Assembly: GCF_002846555.1 (NCBI RefSeq)
Contig: NZ_PJMS01000001.1
Coordinates: 5,611,501-5,675,500 of the forward strand
DNA: 64,000 nt
From: Aquimarina sp. MAR_2010_214
Lineage (GTDB): Bacteria; Bacteroidota; Bacteroidia; Flavobacteriales; Flavobacteriaceae
Direction of reading: 5' to 3'
Within the stretch, counting starts at the first letter, position 1, and every line of letters starts with the position of its first letter. This document shows, piece after piece, positions 8,122 through 16,813 of this stretch. The notes below the pieces were generated by a model. It did no database searches and was not told where the DNA came from. It saw nothing but the letters and a program-made list of their open reading frames with translations. Both the position numbers and the translations under genes were made by a program.

Positions 8122-9363
8122 ATGACCCCTACAGGAACAATGGAGCTAATGGCACCGGCAGGTAATTTTGAATCTTTGCAGGCCGCTATTGATAATGGAG
8201 CAGATTCTGTTTATTTTGGAGTAGATCAATTAAATATGCGGGCCAGAGCCAGTATAAATTTTACGATTGCTGATTTACCTGAAATTGCACGTCGTTGTAC
8301 TGAAAAAAATGTGCGTACCTATCTCACACTCAACACCATAATTTATGATCATGATTTGTCGATTATAAAAACATTATTAGATGCGGCTAAAGCGGCAAAT
8401 CTGACTGCTGTAATTGCAATGGATCAAGCCGTTATAGCTTATGCCAGACAGATCGATATGGAAGTTCATATTTCTACTCAAATCAATATCACCAATATTG
8501 AAACGGTAAAATTCTATTCTCTCTTTGCTGATACTATGGTGATGAGCCGAGAATTGAGTTTACGACAAGTAAAGAAAATTTGTGATCAGATAGAGAAAGA
8601 ACAAATTAAAGGCCCCTCGGGAAGATTAGTTGAAGTTGAAATTTTTGGACATGGAGCACTTTGTATGGCTGTGTCTGGCAAATGTTATCTAAGTCTGCAC
8701 TCACATAACTCCTCTGCCAACCGTGGTGCCTGCAAACAAAATTGTAGAAAGAAATACAGTGTTGTTGATCAGGAAACTGGTTTTGAAATGGAATTGGATA
8801 ATGAATATATCATGTCTCCTAAAGATTTATGCACATTAGATTTCTTAGATCAGGTTATAGATACCGGGGCCAAAGTACTAAAAATTGAAGGGCGAGGGCG
8901 AGCTCCAGAATATGTGGCAAAAGTAATTAAAACGTATCGCGAAGCTATTGATGCCTATGCTGATGGAACGTATACCAAAACAAAAGTCGATCACTGGATG
9001 AAAGAGTTAGAAAAGGTATACAACAGAGGTTTCTGGAGCGGATATTATCTGGGACAAAAATTAGGAGAATGGAGTGAAGTTTCTGGATCCAAAGCCACAC
9101 AAAAGAAAGTATATATTGGTAAGGGTGTCCACTTTTTTCCTAAACCCAGCATCGCAGAGTTTAAAATTGAAGCTTACGATATAAAACTAGGAGATACTAT
9201 TTTAATTACAGGTCCAACAACCGGAGTAGAAGAATTTGAACTCAAAGAAATGATGGTAAACGATGAGCGATTAGATATTGCACAAAAAGGAGATTCGTGT
9301 ACTATCCCAACTAATTTTAGAATACGCCCGTCTGATAAACTTTATAAAATCGTTCAAGAATAA
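8122..9363 (+). CDS. Peptidase U32 family protein, probable tRNA/rRNA hydroxylation factor
   Basis: 413 residues. It starts with the U32 signature MELMAPAGNFESLQAAIDNGADSVYFG (given in part). The central EIFGHGALC motif is followed by cysteines spaced CMAVSGKC and RGACKQNC that could hold an iron-sulphur cluster. Despite the peptidase name, bacterial relatives TrhP (YegQ) and RlhA act in prephenate-dependent hydroxylation of tRNA uridine 34 or 23S rRNA cytidine; length and cysteine pattern fit TrhP best. The stop overlaps the start of the ferredoxin gene (TAATG), so the two are translationally coupled and the ferredoxin probably supplies electrons. Confidence 0.88.
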   Translation: MTPTGTMELMAPAGNFESLQAAIDNGADSVYFGVDQLNMRARASINFTIADLPEIARRCTEKNVRTYLTLNTIIYDHDLSIIKTLLDAAKAANLTAVIAMDQAVIAYARQIDMEVHISTQINITNIETVKFYSLFADTMVMSRELSLRQVKKICDQIEKEQIKGPSGRLVEVEIFGHGALCMAVSGKCYLSLHSHNSSANRGACKQNCRKKYSVVDQETGFEMELDNEYIMSPKDLCTLDFLDQVIDTGAKVLKIEGRGRAPEYVAKVIKTYREAIDAYADGTYTKTKVDHWMKELEKVYNRGFWSGYYLGQKLGEWSEVSGSKATQKKVYIGKGVHFFPKPSIAEFKIEAYDIKLGDTILITGPTTGVEEFELKEMMVNDERLDIAQKGDSCTIPTNFRIRPSDKLYKIVQE

Positions 9364-9593
9364 TGGTGGTAGTTACCCTACAGCGTGAAAAATGTATTGG
9401 TTGTAATTACTGTGTAGAAATGGCTCCTGCACAGTTCCAGATGTCTAAAAAAGATGGGAAAACAGTATTACTGCACGCTACAGAAAAAAAAGGGTTTCAT
9501 ACCCTAAAGTCTCCTGATAATACCATTTATGATGATTGCATGCAGGCTCAAAAAGCCTGCCCTGTAAAGATTATTACGACAAAGATCCTATAA
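9363..9593 (+). CDS. Small 4Fe-4S ferredoxin
   Basis: 76 residues. Cysteines in CIGCNYC near the N-terminus and in KACPV near the C-terminus give the CxxCxxC...CP ligand set of a single [4Fe-4S] cluster. It overlaps the preceding U32 gene by one base, a strong sign of joint expression; this pairing suggests an electron donor for the RNA-hydroxylating U32 protein. Soluble, no signal peptide. Confidence 0.88.
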   Translation: MVVVTLQREKCIGCNYCVEMAPAQFQMSKKDGKTVLLHATEKKGFHTLKSPDNTIYDDCMQAQKACPVKIITTKIL

Positions 9594-9655
9594 TTCCTTA
9601 TCGTTCATAATGTAGTGTTTTCTTTAAAGGGCAGCCTATTCTATAAATTGCTTTT

Positions 9656-9711
9656 TATACCATTTATACTTTGAATTTACTGGAAAAGTAAATTCAAAAC
9701 ACAACTGGTAT
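9656..9711. terminator. Hairpin between convergent ferredoxin and hppD genes
   Basis: TTTGAATTTACT (9670-9681) and AGTAAATTCAAA (9687-9698) form a 12-bp perfect stem with a 5-base loop; outer ATACC/GGTAT pairing extends it. No long T-run follows, so termination is likely but not certain. Confidence 0.55.
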
Positions 9712-10868
9712 TATAATGTACCTCGTCTTGCTTGTTCTGCTTCTATAGACTCAAACAAAGCTTTAAAATTTCCTTTTCCAAAAGATTGCGCTCCTTTACG
9801 CTGAATAATTTCAAAAAACAATGTAGGTCTATCGGTTAATGGTTTGGTAAAGATTTGAAGTAAATACCCTTCATCATCTCTATCTACCATAATTCCATGT
9901 TTTTTAAGGAGTTTCATATCTTCTGAAATTTCTCCCACACGATCGCCAACAGTATCATAATACGTTCCGGGTACATATAGGAACTCAACTCCCCTTTTTT
10001 TCATTTCGCTAACGGTAAAAACAATATCATCTGTAGCTACTGCGATATGTTGGCATCCAGCGCCTCCATAAAAGTCAATATACTCTTCAATCTGAGATTT
10101 CTTTTTACCTTCGGCAGGTTCATTTATCGGAAACTTAATTCTTCCATTTCCATTGGTCATTACTTTACTCATTAAAGCAGTATATTCTGTAGAAATATCA
10201 TTATCATCAAAGGTAATCAGGTTTGCAAATCCCATCACTTCGTTATAGAATTTTGCCCAAACATTCATTTGCCCCCAATCTACATTGCCCACCATATGAT
10301 CAATATATTTTAGACCACAACTTGATGGGTTGTAATGAGATTCCCACTTTTCGAACTTTGGAAGAAAAATACCATTATAATTTTTCCGTTCAACAAAAAT
10401 ATGTACTGTATCTCCGTAGGTATGTATTCCTGATCTAACTACTTCTCCGTCTTCATCTTTTTCTACTCTTGGTTCAAAGTATGATTTTGCTCCTCTTTTT
10501 GTAGTTTCCTCCCAGGATTTACGTGCATCTTCAACCCATAATGCTATCACTTTAACCCCATCACCATGTTTTTGAATATGATCATAGATTTCTTTACTTT
10601 CTCCACCTGGCATTGGAGTCGTAAAAACCAAACGTATTTTGTCTTGTACCACAACATAGGATGTTCTGTCTTTAAGACCTGTTTCTAAGCCGGCATATCC
10701 CAGAGACTGAAATCCAAGTGCTGTTTTATAAAAATGAGCTGCTTGTTTTGCATTTCCTACATAATATTCTACATAGTCTGTTCCTAGAAGCGGTAAAAAA
10801 TCTTCGGCTTCTGGAAATATTTTTTCTAAGCTATAATTATAATTTTCTATATTTTTTAAATCTGACAT
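9711..10868 (-). CDS. hppD: 4-hydroxyphenylpyruvate dioxygenase
   Basis: 385 residues with two vicinal-oxygen-chelate halves. The iron ligands are visible as His191 (IDHMVGNVD), His274 (CQHIAVATDD) and Glu353 (LFFEIIQRKG). It converts 4-hydroxyphenylpyruvate to homogentisate in tyrosine breakdown. It lies 25 bp downstream of hmgA on the same strand, which performs the next step, so the two form an operon. The length and the C-terminal QRKGAQSFGKGNF motif are typical of the family. Confidence 0.97.
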   Translation of the reverse strand: MSDLKNIENYNYSLEKIFPEAEDFLPLLGTDYVEYYVGNAKQAAHFYKTALGFQSLGYAGLETGLKDRTSYVVVQDKIRLVFTTPMPGGESKEIYDHIQKHGDGVKVIALWVEDARKSWEETTKRGAKSYFEPRVEKDEDGEVVRSGIHTYGDTVHIFVERKNYNGIFLPKFEKWESHYNPSSCGLKYIDHMVGNVDWGQMNVWAKFYNEVMGFANLITFDDNDISTEYTALMSKVMTNGNGRIKFPINEPAEGKKKSQIEEYIDFYGGAGCQHIAVATDDIVFTVSEMKKRGVEFLYVPGTYYDTVGDRVGEISEDMKLLKKHGIMVDRDDEGYLLQIFTKPLTDRPTLFFEIIQRKGAQSFGKGNFKALFESIEAEQARRGTL

Positions 10869-10893
10869 GTCTTTAAGTTTTTAAATGAAAATC

Positions 10894-12054
10894 CTATTTG
10901 GCTTTCCAGGATTTATAATAATCATCTACTTGTAAATTCATTGCTTCTTCTGTAATCATGATAGGATTAAAAGGATCTATCATAACAGCTAGTTCTTCTG
11001 TTGATTTTTTTCCAACACTACGTTCTATTGCTCCTGGATGAGGACCATGAGGAATACCTCCCGGGTGCAATGTAATCTGACCTTTTTGAATATTATTTCT
11101 GCTCATAAAATCGCCATCTACATAATACAGCAGCTCTTCAGAATCAATATTACTATGATGATAAGGCGCAGGAACTGCTTTAGGATGATAATCATATAAT
11201 CGCGGTACAAAAGAGCATACTACAAATCCTGCGGCTTCCCATTGCTGATGTATTGGCGGCGGCAGATGTATACGTCCCGTTATAGGTTCGAAATCAAAGA
11301 TTGAAAAAGCAAATGGGTAATTAAATCCATCCCAACCAACTACATCAAATGGATGATTAGCATAAGTGTATTCCCATAATACGTCTTGTTTTTTAGAAAT
11401 GATCTTAAACTCTCCTTTTTCATCATGTGTTTCTAAATTTTGTGGTAATCTAAAATCACGTTCACAAAACGGAGAATGCTCTAAAAATTGTCCGTAATTA
11501 TTTCTATAACGTTTAGGCGATTCTATTGCACTTGATGATTCGATGAATAATATTCTATTGGTTTCGGTATCGAAATCTATTTGATAGGTTGTTCCTCTTG
11601 GTATGATCAAATAATCTCCATACTTAAAAGGAATAGTACCATACATTGTTTTTAATCTCCCCGAACCAACATGGATAAATAGCATTTCGTCGGCATCACT
11701 ATTTCTATAAAAATAATCCTGTGAGAATGTTGCTGGAGCCGCCAGACCTATTTTTAGATCATTATTTACAAATAATATTTTTCTGCTTTCCAAAAATTCT
11801 TCTCCTTTCGGAAGTGAAAACCCCTGAAAACTCATCGCTTTCATGTTTTTATCGATTGCGATTTTTGGAGTGACGTCTTTACCTCTTTTAATTTCTGAAA
11901 CTACTGTAGGAGGATACAGGTGATAGATAAGTGATGACATCCCTGCAAAACCTGCTGTTCCAAATAATTCTTCTTGATACAACCCCCCTTTAGGGTTATC
12001 AAAAGTGATATGTCTTTTATGAGGGATCTCTCCCAATGAATGATATCTAGGCAT
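10894..12054 (-). CDS. hmgA: Homogentisate 1,2-dioxygenase
   Basis: 386 residues of cupin fold. Metal-binding features are HH..E in APYHHSNIDSEELLYY and the later PHGPHPG histidines. It opens the homogentisate ring to maleylacetoacetate. The following hppD supplies its substrate; a fumarylacetoacetase gene is not in the window. First gene of the operon, divergent from the XRE-cupin regulator. The short version (about 385 rather than 440 residues) is usual in Bacteroidota. Confidence 0.95.
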   Translation of the reverse strand: MPRYHSLGEIPHKRHITFDNPKGGLYQEELFGTAGFAGMSSLIYHLYPPTVVSEIKRGKDVTPKIAIDKNMKAMSFQGFSLPKGEEFLESRKILFVNNDLKIGLAAPATFSQDYFYRNSDADEMLFIHVGSGRLKTMYGTIPFKYGDYLIIPRGTTYQIDFDTETNRILFIESSSAIESPKRYRNNYGQFLEHSPFCERDFRLPQNLETHDEKGEFKIISKKQDVLWEYTYANHPFDVVGWDGFNYPFAFSIFDFEPITGRIHLPPPIHQQWEAAGFVVCSFVPRLYDYHPKAVPAPYHHSNIDSEELLYYVDGDFMSRNNIQKGQITLHPGGIPHGPHPGAIERSVGKKSTEELAVMIDPFNPIMITEEAMNLQVDDYYKSWKAK

Positions 12055-12406
12055 AAAATACTAGTGTTAAAATGATTAAATGAATAATTAAGCTTAAGGC
12101 ATGACAAGCCTTATTCTGGATTTCTCTTGATGAGAAAGTGCAAATAGATGAGTATGTATATCCATTGAGAATTCACAACGCTAATAAAAGTATTGTATTT
12201 TAGAAAAAACATGACAAATATCATATTACAGTTCATAAAATATTAGAGAATGTAGCGTTGTTATTGCCATTTCAACTCTTAAACCATAAGCAGTAATAAA
12301 TTTGTTAAATAATACTAGTTATTTCCCTGATATTACGATCAGAAACATTTTCTTTGTCTTTCCTTTTAAGAATATTGTTCTACTATTATTTACTATTTAC
12401 AAACAA
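12055..12406. other. Divergent intergenic region hmgA / XRE-cupin regulator
   Basis: 352 bp holding promoters in both directions. TAAATTTG at 12297-12304 fits a plus-strand -7 box, but no TTG sits at the right spacing. TTTAC-TATTT-ACAAA at 12389-12403, directly before the regulator start, resembles the palindromes in front of the DUF5690 operon and may be an autoregulatory operator. Confidence 0.4.
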
Positions 12407-12985
12407 ATGGAAGATTATTTAATAGGTATTGGTAAACGTCTAAAAGAGATTCGCAAAAGCGATAAAAAAACCATTAATGAAATCGCTACTAAAGCAGGGG
12501 TTAGCAATGGGCTTATTTCCCGAATTGAAAATGGAAGAACCATACCTTCTTTACCTGTTTTATTAAATATCATTACTGCACTCGACATAGAGATTCCTGC
12601 TTTTTTTAATGGGGTGCCTAGTCAAACTAATTTTACATTTTTAGTCACCAGAGCTTCTGAGTATAGTGTCATTCAAAAAGAGGATGATGCTATTGGGTTT
12701 AGCTACAAATACATTTTTGGTAAACAACTTTCCTCTATTGGTTTTGAAGCTGTCTTTTTGGAAATACAACCGGGATCTGAACGCAACAAAGTTGAGACAG
12801 ATGCTTATGAGTTTAAATATATCTTAACCGGAGAGTGCCATTATATTATTGGAGAAGAGGAAGTTCTTTTGAAAGAAGGGGATTCAATTTTCTTTGACGG
12901 GCGGATTCCTCACGTGCCTGTTAATCGTGGAAAAACACCTTCTAAAATGATTGTTTTATATTTCTTTTTAGACAAGGAAAACTAA
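12407..12985 (+). CDS. XRE-family regulator with C-terminal cupin domain
   Basis: 192 residues from the ATG at 12407. An upstream extension of 35 residues exists, but the helix-turn-helix fold begins at MEDYLIGIGKRLKEIR. HTH_3 at about 8-62 (GVSNGLISRIENGRTIPS is the recognition part); cupin_2 at about 115-185 (RIPHVPVNRG at the end). Such proteins are one-component regulators sensing a small ligand in the cupin pocket. Its neighbours are hmgA (divergent) and the phosphonate-type operon (convergent). Shared palindromes favour the latter as target, but both are possible. Confidence 0.9.
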   Translation: MEDYLIGIGKRLKEIRKSDKKTINEIATKAGVSNGLISRIENGRTIPSLPVLLNIITALDIEIPAFFNGVPSQTNFTFLVTRASEYSVIQKEDDAIGFSYKYIFGKQLSSIGFEAVFLEIQPGSERNKVETDAYEFKYILTGECHYIIGEEEVLLKEGDSIFFDGRIPHVPVNRGKTPSKMIVLYFFLDKEN

Positions 12986-13007
12986 AAAACCGCCATAAGG
13001 CGGTTTT
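12986..13007. terminator. Intrinsic terminator between XRE-cupin gene and HAD hydrolase gene
   Basis: AAAACCGCC-ATAA-GGCGGTTTT: a perfect 9-bp stem overlapping the regulator stop codon region, usable in both directions for these convergent genes. Confidence 0.85.
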
Positions 13008-13033
13008 CAGAAACAAACAATTAAAACGTTAAT

Positions 13034-13720
13034 CTAATAAAATATAATATTGATCAACTCTATTAACTCATTTACAATATAATCTGGTTTCGCTTTTTCT
13101 AGTTGTTCTCTATTTTGCGCTCCGGTTAAAACACCAACTGTAATTCCGCAATCAGCATTTTTACCTTCTTCAATATCAATCGCAGAATCTCCAGCTTTTA
13201 ACACCTTAGAAGTATCTGTAATATCAAACATTTGCATTGCCTTACAAATCATTTCTTTGTGTGGTCGACCATTGGTTACATCATCTGATGTAAGTAATGC
13301 ATCAAAATGCTTCTCTTTTTTCCAACCTATTTTTTTGATCAGTTGATTTGCTGTTTTTGAATCATATCCCGTATTGAGGACTATTTTTATCTCATTGTTT
13401 TTCAATACATCAAATAATTCTTCAACCCTGTCAAAAGCCACAACCTCTACCTCTTGGTATAGTTTTTTTAGAATCGGTCTAAAATTAGAAAATGCTCTTT
13501 TTGCTGTACTTTTTACTTCTTCACAAGAAGTCACACTAGTCAAAATATCAACTATTGCCTGGTGTTTTTCTTTACCTGCACCATATTCAAGTACCTCATT
13601 CAGACTTACATTATACCCTTCGTCATTAACAACCTGCTGTACAGTTTTATACACTATATTATCTTCATTTACTGTGGTTCCTGCCATATCAAAAACAGCC
13701 AGTTCAATTTTTTTATTCAT
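13034..13720 (-). CDS. Phosphonatase-like HAD hydrolase (TIGR03351 type)
   Basis: 228 residues. HAD motif I is FDMAGTTV with the nucleophile Asp11; motif II is near LNTGYDS; motif III and the acidic pair are in KAGDSAIDIEEGKNADCG. The DMAGTTV signature and length match the phosphonatase-like hydrolases, relatives of PhnX (phosphonoacetaldehyde hydrolase). The family is known to sit beside TIGR03364 FAD oxidoreductases, as here (2-bp spacing). Likely role: cleaving the C-P bond of an aldehyde made by the oxidoreductase; the exact substrate is unproven. Confidence 0.88.
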   Translation of the reverse strand: MNKKIELAVFDMAGTTVNEDNIVYKTVQQVVNDEGYNVSLNEVLEYGAGKEKHQAIVDILTSVTSCEEVKSTAKRAFSNFRPILKKLYQEVEVVAFDRVEELFDVLKNNEIKIVLNTGYDSKTANQLIKKIGWKKEKHFDALLTSDDVTNGRPHKEMICKAMQMFDITDTSKVLKAGDSAIDIEEGKNADCGITVGVLTGAQNREQLEKAKPDYIVNELIELINIIFY

Positions 13721-13722
13721 CT

Positions 13723-14877
13723 TTATACATTAAAAATTCTTGTGATATTTTCTTTTGAAAAGCCAGCACTTCCTGTCATTCCCTTACCTCCTATCCCTGT
13801 TATAATATGGATATTGCTACCTATCGTTTTCTGAAATATATCTTTTGTTTTACATTGAGAATACATTCCATACCATCGATGTTGAATATCATAAGTCGGT
13901 AAATCAATGATTTTTTGGGCTTCGGTAATCATAAAATCATCTATATTCATATCCAAATCATACCCCAAATCTTCTATATGCTTTGCATCGGCATATGTAT
14001 GAGAATCTCCAATAATTACTGATCCATCTGGTGCCTGTTTAAACAATATATGTATTCCCCATTTTTTCTGAAGTGAATCTGGATCTTCTTGAGATTTAAC
14101 TTCTGTAAAAGAGGCACATTCGGTAAATGCTTCATATCGTCTAATAGACCAGCCTGTTAAAATATTTCCTGGTAATTGATATGCTGATTGGGGTTTAGTT
14201 TTAAGCATTTGTAATTTTGTTACTTCGAGATCACTTTCATTAAAAAGCCTTGGATATAGGTTTTTAAACTCATTTCCGTTACAGATGATCACTTTTTCTG
14301 CTTCAAAAATTTCTTCTGAAGAAGAGGTAACTCGTACTCCTGTATTTGTTTCTTCACAGGAGATTATATTTTGATTTGTGAAATAAGCCAGATTCATATG
14401 TTTCACCATAAAATCCTGTAATCGATGGATCATTTCCCGAGATTCTACAGTAACTTCCTCTGGAAAGAATAATCCCGCTAGTATGTAATCTGATCGCAAT
14501 CCTGAATATTTTTTCAGGCATTCTTCTTTGGTTAATACTACTGAGGCATATTGGTTGTTCTTGTTAATTTGATGTAATTCTTCGATAAGTTGTACTTCTT
14601 CTGGATTTGAAGCAAGATAAACGGATCCATTTTCTCGAAGTGTAATATCGAATCGTTGTTGAATCTCTTTGTAGGTTTTTAAACTTTCTCTACCATAGGT
14701 CTGCCATTTGGTATTCATCCCAGATGGGACCACTTGTCCGAAATTTTGAGTTGTAGCTCCTTGTGGTCTTTTATTTTTCTCAAGCAAGGCTACCTGTAAT
14801 CCATTTTGTAGTGCATGATACGCATGAAACGTACCCAGCACTCCACCTCCTATAACAATGAGGTCATATTTTTTCAT
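13723..14877 (-). CDS. TIGR03364-type FAD-dependent oxidoreductase, phosphonate-associated
   Basis: 384 residues of the DAO (pfam01266) fold. The Rossmann dinucleotide motif VIGGGVLGTFHAY sits at about 6-18, the FAD contact GATTQNFGQV near 40, and the C-terminal GIGGKGMTGSAGF motif binds the flavin. Members of TIGR03364 occur with phosphonatase-like enzymes and have been linked to oxidative deamination of 2-aminoethylphosphonate or its N-methyl form. Context here (HAD hydrolase just downstream, transporter overlapping upstream by 14 bp) supports that. Substrate preference cannot be read from sequence. Confidence 0.88.
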   Translation of the reverse strand: MKKYDLIVIGGGVLGTFHAYHALQNGLQVALLEKNKRPQGATTQNFGQVVPSGMNTKWQTYGRESLKTYKEIQQRFDITLRENGSVYLASNPEEVQLIEELHQINKNNQYASVVLTKEECLKKYSGLRSDYILAGLFFPEEVTVESREMIHRLQDFMVKHMNLAYFTNQNIISCEETNTGVRVTSSSEEIFEAEKVIICNGNEFKNLYPRLFNESDLEVTKLQMLKTKPQSAYQLPGNILTGWSIRRYEAFTECASFTEVKSQEDPDSLQKKWGIHILFKQAPDGSVIIGDSHTYADAKHIEDLGYDLDMNIDDFMITEAQKIIDLPTYDIQHRWYGMYSQCKTKDIFQKTIGSNIHIITGIGGKGMTGSAGFSKENITRIFNV

Positions 14878-16156
14878 AATGTAATTCTGTTTGTATAGTT
14901 TCTAATCGAGTTTGATATGCATTTTTAAAATAAAGCAACGATCCCAGTATACAGAATATCCCTAGTACTGTTACGGCGTATGCTCCGTAAATAAAAAAGT
15001 CTAACCATGTTAAATTTGCTTGTCCAAAATTTTTATATAATAAAGCAGATATACTGCCTAAATACCCAAAAGAATCTGCGATATAGATTAAAAACCCTGC
15101 ATTTCCTCTTACTTTGAATGCTGCTATAAATCGATCAAAAAACAAGCAATTAAAGGGAACGTAACAAATGTAAAGTCCAAAACCACAAATCACCATCCAG
15201 ATAAAAGGGTTCAATATCTCTAACTGAAATAGAAGTGTAGAAACTCCAATGCACAGGATACCTGTTAAAATCAAAAGATGATAGATATACAATGCTTTTG
15301 CATTGTTTTTGATGTAAAATGTGCTTCCTAAGATTAATAAAACTACTATAGCAATGATAGTTTCTGAGGTGGTATATACCGATATGTCTCCCTGATAACC
15401 GATACTATCCCAGAGTTCTCGGGCAAAATTATCCCTAAAATCCCTAAATGCAGTTAGGATCGTATAAAACACTACGATTCCTATAATTGGTATGAAAAAA
15501 GAAAACAATAGATGTTTACGATCTTTGGATGACATTGGCACACGTACAGAACGCATTCTCTTATCCTCTTCAGTAGTACCAGGTAGTTTTTCTAACAACC
15601 ATGCAAAAAATAACAATGGGACTATAAATAATGCTCCGGTCGCTGCAGGCATCCAAAACCGGGAGATCTCCCAGGTATTCATAAGGTATAAGCCAATAGA
15701 CTTTACAATTCCACTAGACACAATAAAACTAGAACATAGTGCAACTCCAAGTATCTCAGTAAATTTTCGTCCTTCTAGATAAGAAAACACGATACCCCAT
15801 ATCATTCCCAGCGGTAACCCATTAAAAAATAAAGAAATTACATTGTAGGGTCTCGGAAGTATTGCAAAAAATAGTAATGCGACTTCTGCCAAAAGAATTA
15901 GTCCTATTAAATAAAATGCGCGTTTCCCTGTTTTTAATTCTGAAATTATTTTAATCCCAAAAAACTTTGATAAGGTATATCCCAACACTTGAGCAATGAT
16001 CAGTATAATCTTATAATCGATATTAAATACAGAAAGATTCTCAAAAGTCGCAACACTAAATGGTTTTCTAAAGGCGTACATACAAAAATATGCTCCAAAA
16101 GAAGCGATACAGGCATGTAAAATAAATTTCAGATTATAAAATTTGATTTTTTCCAA
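14864..16156 (-). CDS. DUF5690 family membrane protein, MFS-like transporter
   Basis: 430 residues with about 11-12 hydrophobic segments. The N-terminus (IASFGAYFCMYAFRKPFSVATF) resembles the phosphate/organophosphate antiporter branch of the major facilitator superfamily. The family is catalogued as DUF5690. It overlaps the FAD oxidoreductase gene by 14 bp and heads the operon, so uptake of the aminophosphonate substrate is the natural guess, replacing the usual PhnCDE or PhnSTUV systems. The start is TTG at 16156; no ATG is available nearby. A palindrome lies 5 bp before this start. Confidence 0.82.
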   Translation of the reverse strand: MEKIKFYNLKFILHACIASFGAYFCMYAFRKPFSVATFENLSVFNIDYKIILIIAQVLGYTLSKFFGIKIISELKTGKRAFYLIGLILLAEVALLFFAILPRPYNVISLFFNGLPLGMIWGIVFSYLEGRKFTEILGVALCSSFIVSSGIVKSIGLYLMNTWEISRFWMPAATGALFIVPLLFFAWLLEKLPGTTEEDKRMRSVRVPMSSKDRKHLLFSFFIPIIGIVVFYTILTAFRDFRDNFARELWDSIGYQGDISVYTTSETIIAIVVLLILGSTFYIKNNAKALYIYHLLILTGILCIGVSTLLFQLEILNPFIWMVICGFGLYICYVPFNCLFFDRFIAAFKVRGNAGFLIYIADSFGYLGSISALLYKNFGQANLTWLDFFIYGAYAVTVLGIFCILGSLLYFKNAYQTRLETIQTELHYEKI

Positions 16157-16160
16157 TTTT

Positions 16161-16216
16161 TTTACAATTAGTAAATTTTATGATTCAAAATTGAATAATA
16201 TTTTACTATTTGTAAA
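16161..16216. promoter_or_regulatory. Two TTTAC-N5-GTAAA palindromes, candidate operator
   Basis: TTTAC-AATTA-GTAAA at 16161-16175 and TTTAC-TATTT-GTAAA at 16202-16216, both upstream of the DUF5690 operon and spaced 41 bp centre to centre. Direct repeats TTGTAAAACTAYGG at 16210-16223 and 16257-16270 overlap the second palindrome. A diverged copy precedes the XRE-cupin gene (12389-12403). The binding protein is not known. Confidence 0.45.
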
Positions 16217-16767
16217 ACTACGGAGTTTAAGAAATATTTACCATAGCTTTGATTAATTGTAAAACTATGGTTAAGGATGTTTCAGAAACAAAGAGAGCTG
16301 ATAACGAATTCTTAATCTTGAGAGAACAATAATAACTATTATAATTTGATTAGGATACTACGCAAAAATCTCACTCTCTCACCTTTTACTTTACTGATAG
16401 TCAATAAAATTATAAGATTTTATCCAAAATAATTTTCAAAAACAATTATACGGTAGTATTCTTAAAATTGAGTATTTTTAACAATACTAACTAATAATTC
16501 ACCCTCTTGAATATATATCCAGATATTAGTTTTCTAATGAGGCTAACCTCTTTAATAAGCTTGAAGAATAATCTATTTTATTGTTAACACAAGTTATTAA
16601 TAGTCTATATGGAGATTTATTTGACTTTAAAATGAAGTCTGTTTTTTTAAATAGTATAACACCAATAACGAAGTGATTATTAGTCAGTTTTATCTGAAAA
16701 ATAAAAACAAGTTTTATGAACAGGTGAAAGTCTTGCTAAAGTTTTGAGACCAAATACAATATTTATT

Positions 16768-16781
16768 CTGATCAAGATCAA
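16768..16781. promoter_or_regulatory. FNR/Crp-type box upstream of Rieske-glutamate synthase gene
   Basis: CTGATCAAGATCAA; its complement TTGATCTTGATCAG matches TTGAT-N4-ATCAA in all but the last base. It is centred about 40 bp before the start codon at 16814. Two Crp/Fnr regulators are encoded 3-5 kb away. Confidence 0.45.
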
Positions 16782-16813
16782 AATAAATTCTACCTAACCT
16801 AATAAAAAAATAG

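Larger units (their letters stand above)
16157..16813. other. 657-bp divergent intergenic region
   Basis: The left part holds the paired palindromes and an ACCATAG...CTATGGT hairpin (16240-16271). The right end holds the FNR-like box for the Rieske/glutamate-synthase gene. The middle (16300-16700) is AT-rich with no frame or clear structure. Confidence 0.5.

Noticed and set aside
12302..12406. N-terminal extension of the XRE-cupin protein
   Set aside because: The helix-turn-helix fold starts at the ATG at 12407; the extension is hydrophobic and translated from the intergenic region.
13048..13062. TTGATCAA near the HAD hydrolase 3' end as an FNR box
   Set aside because: The half-sites are not separated by four bases and it lies inside coding sequence.
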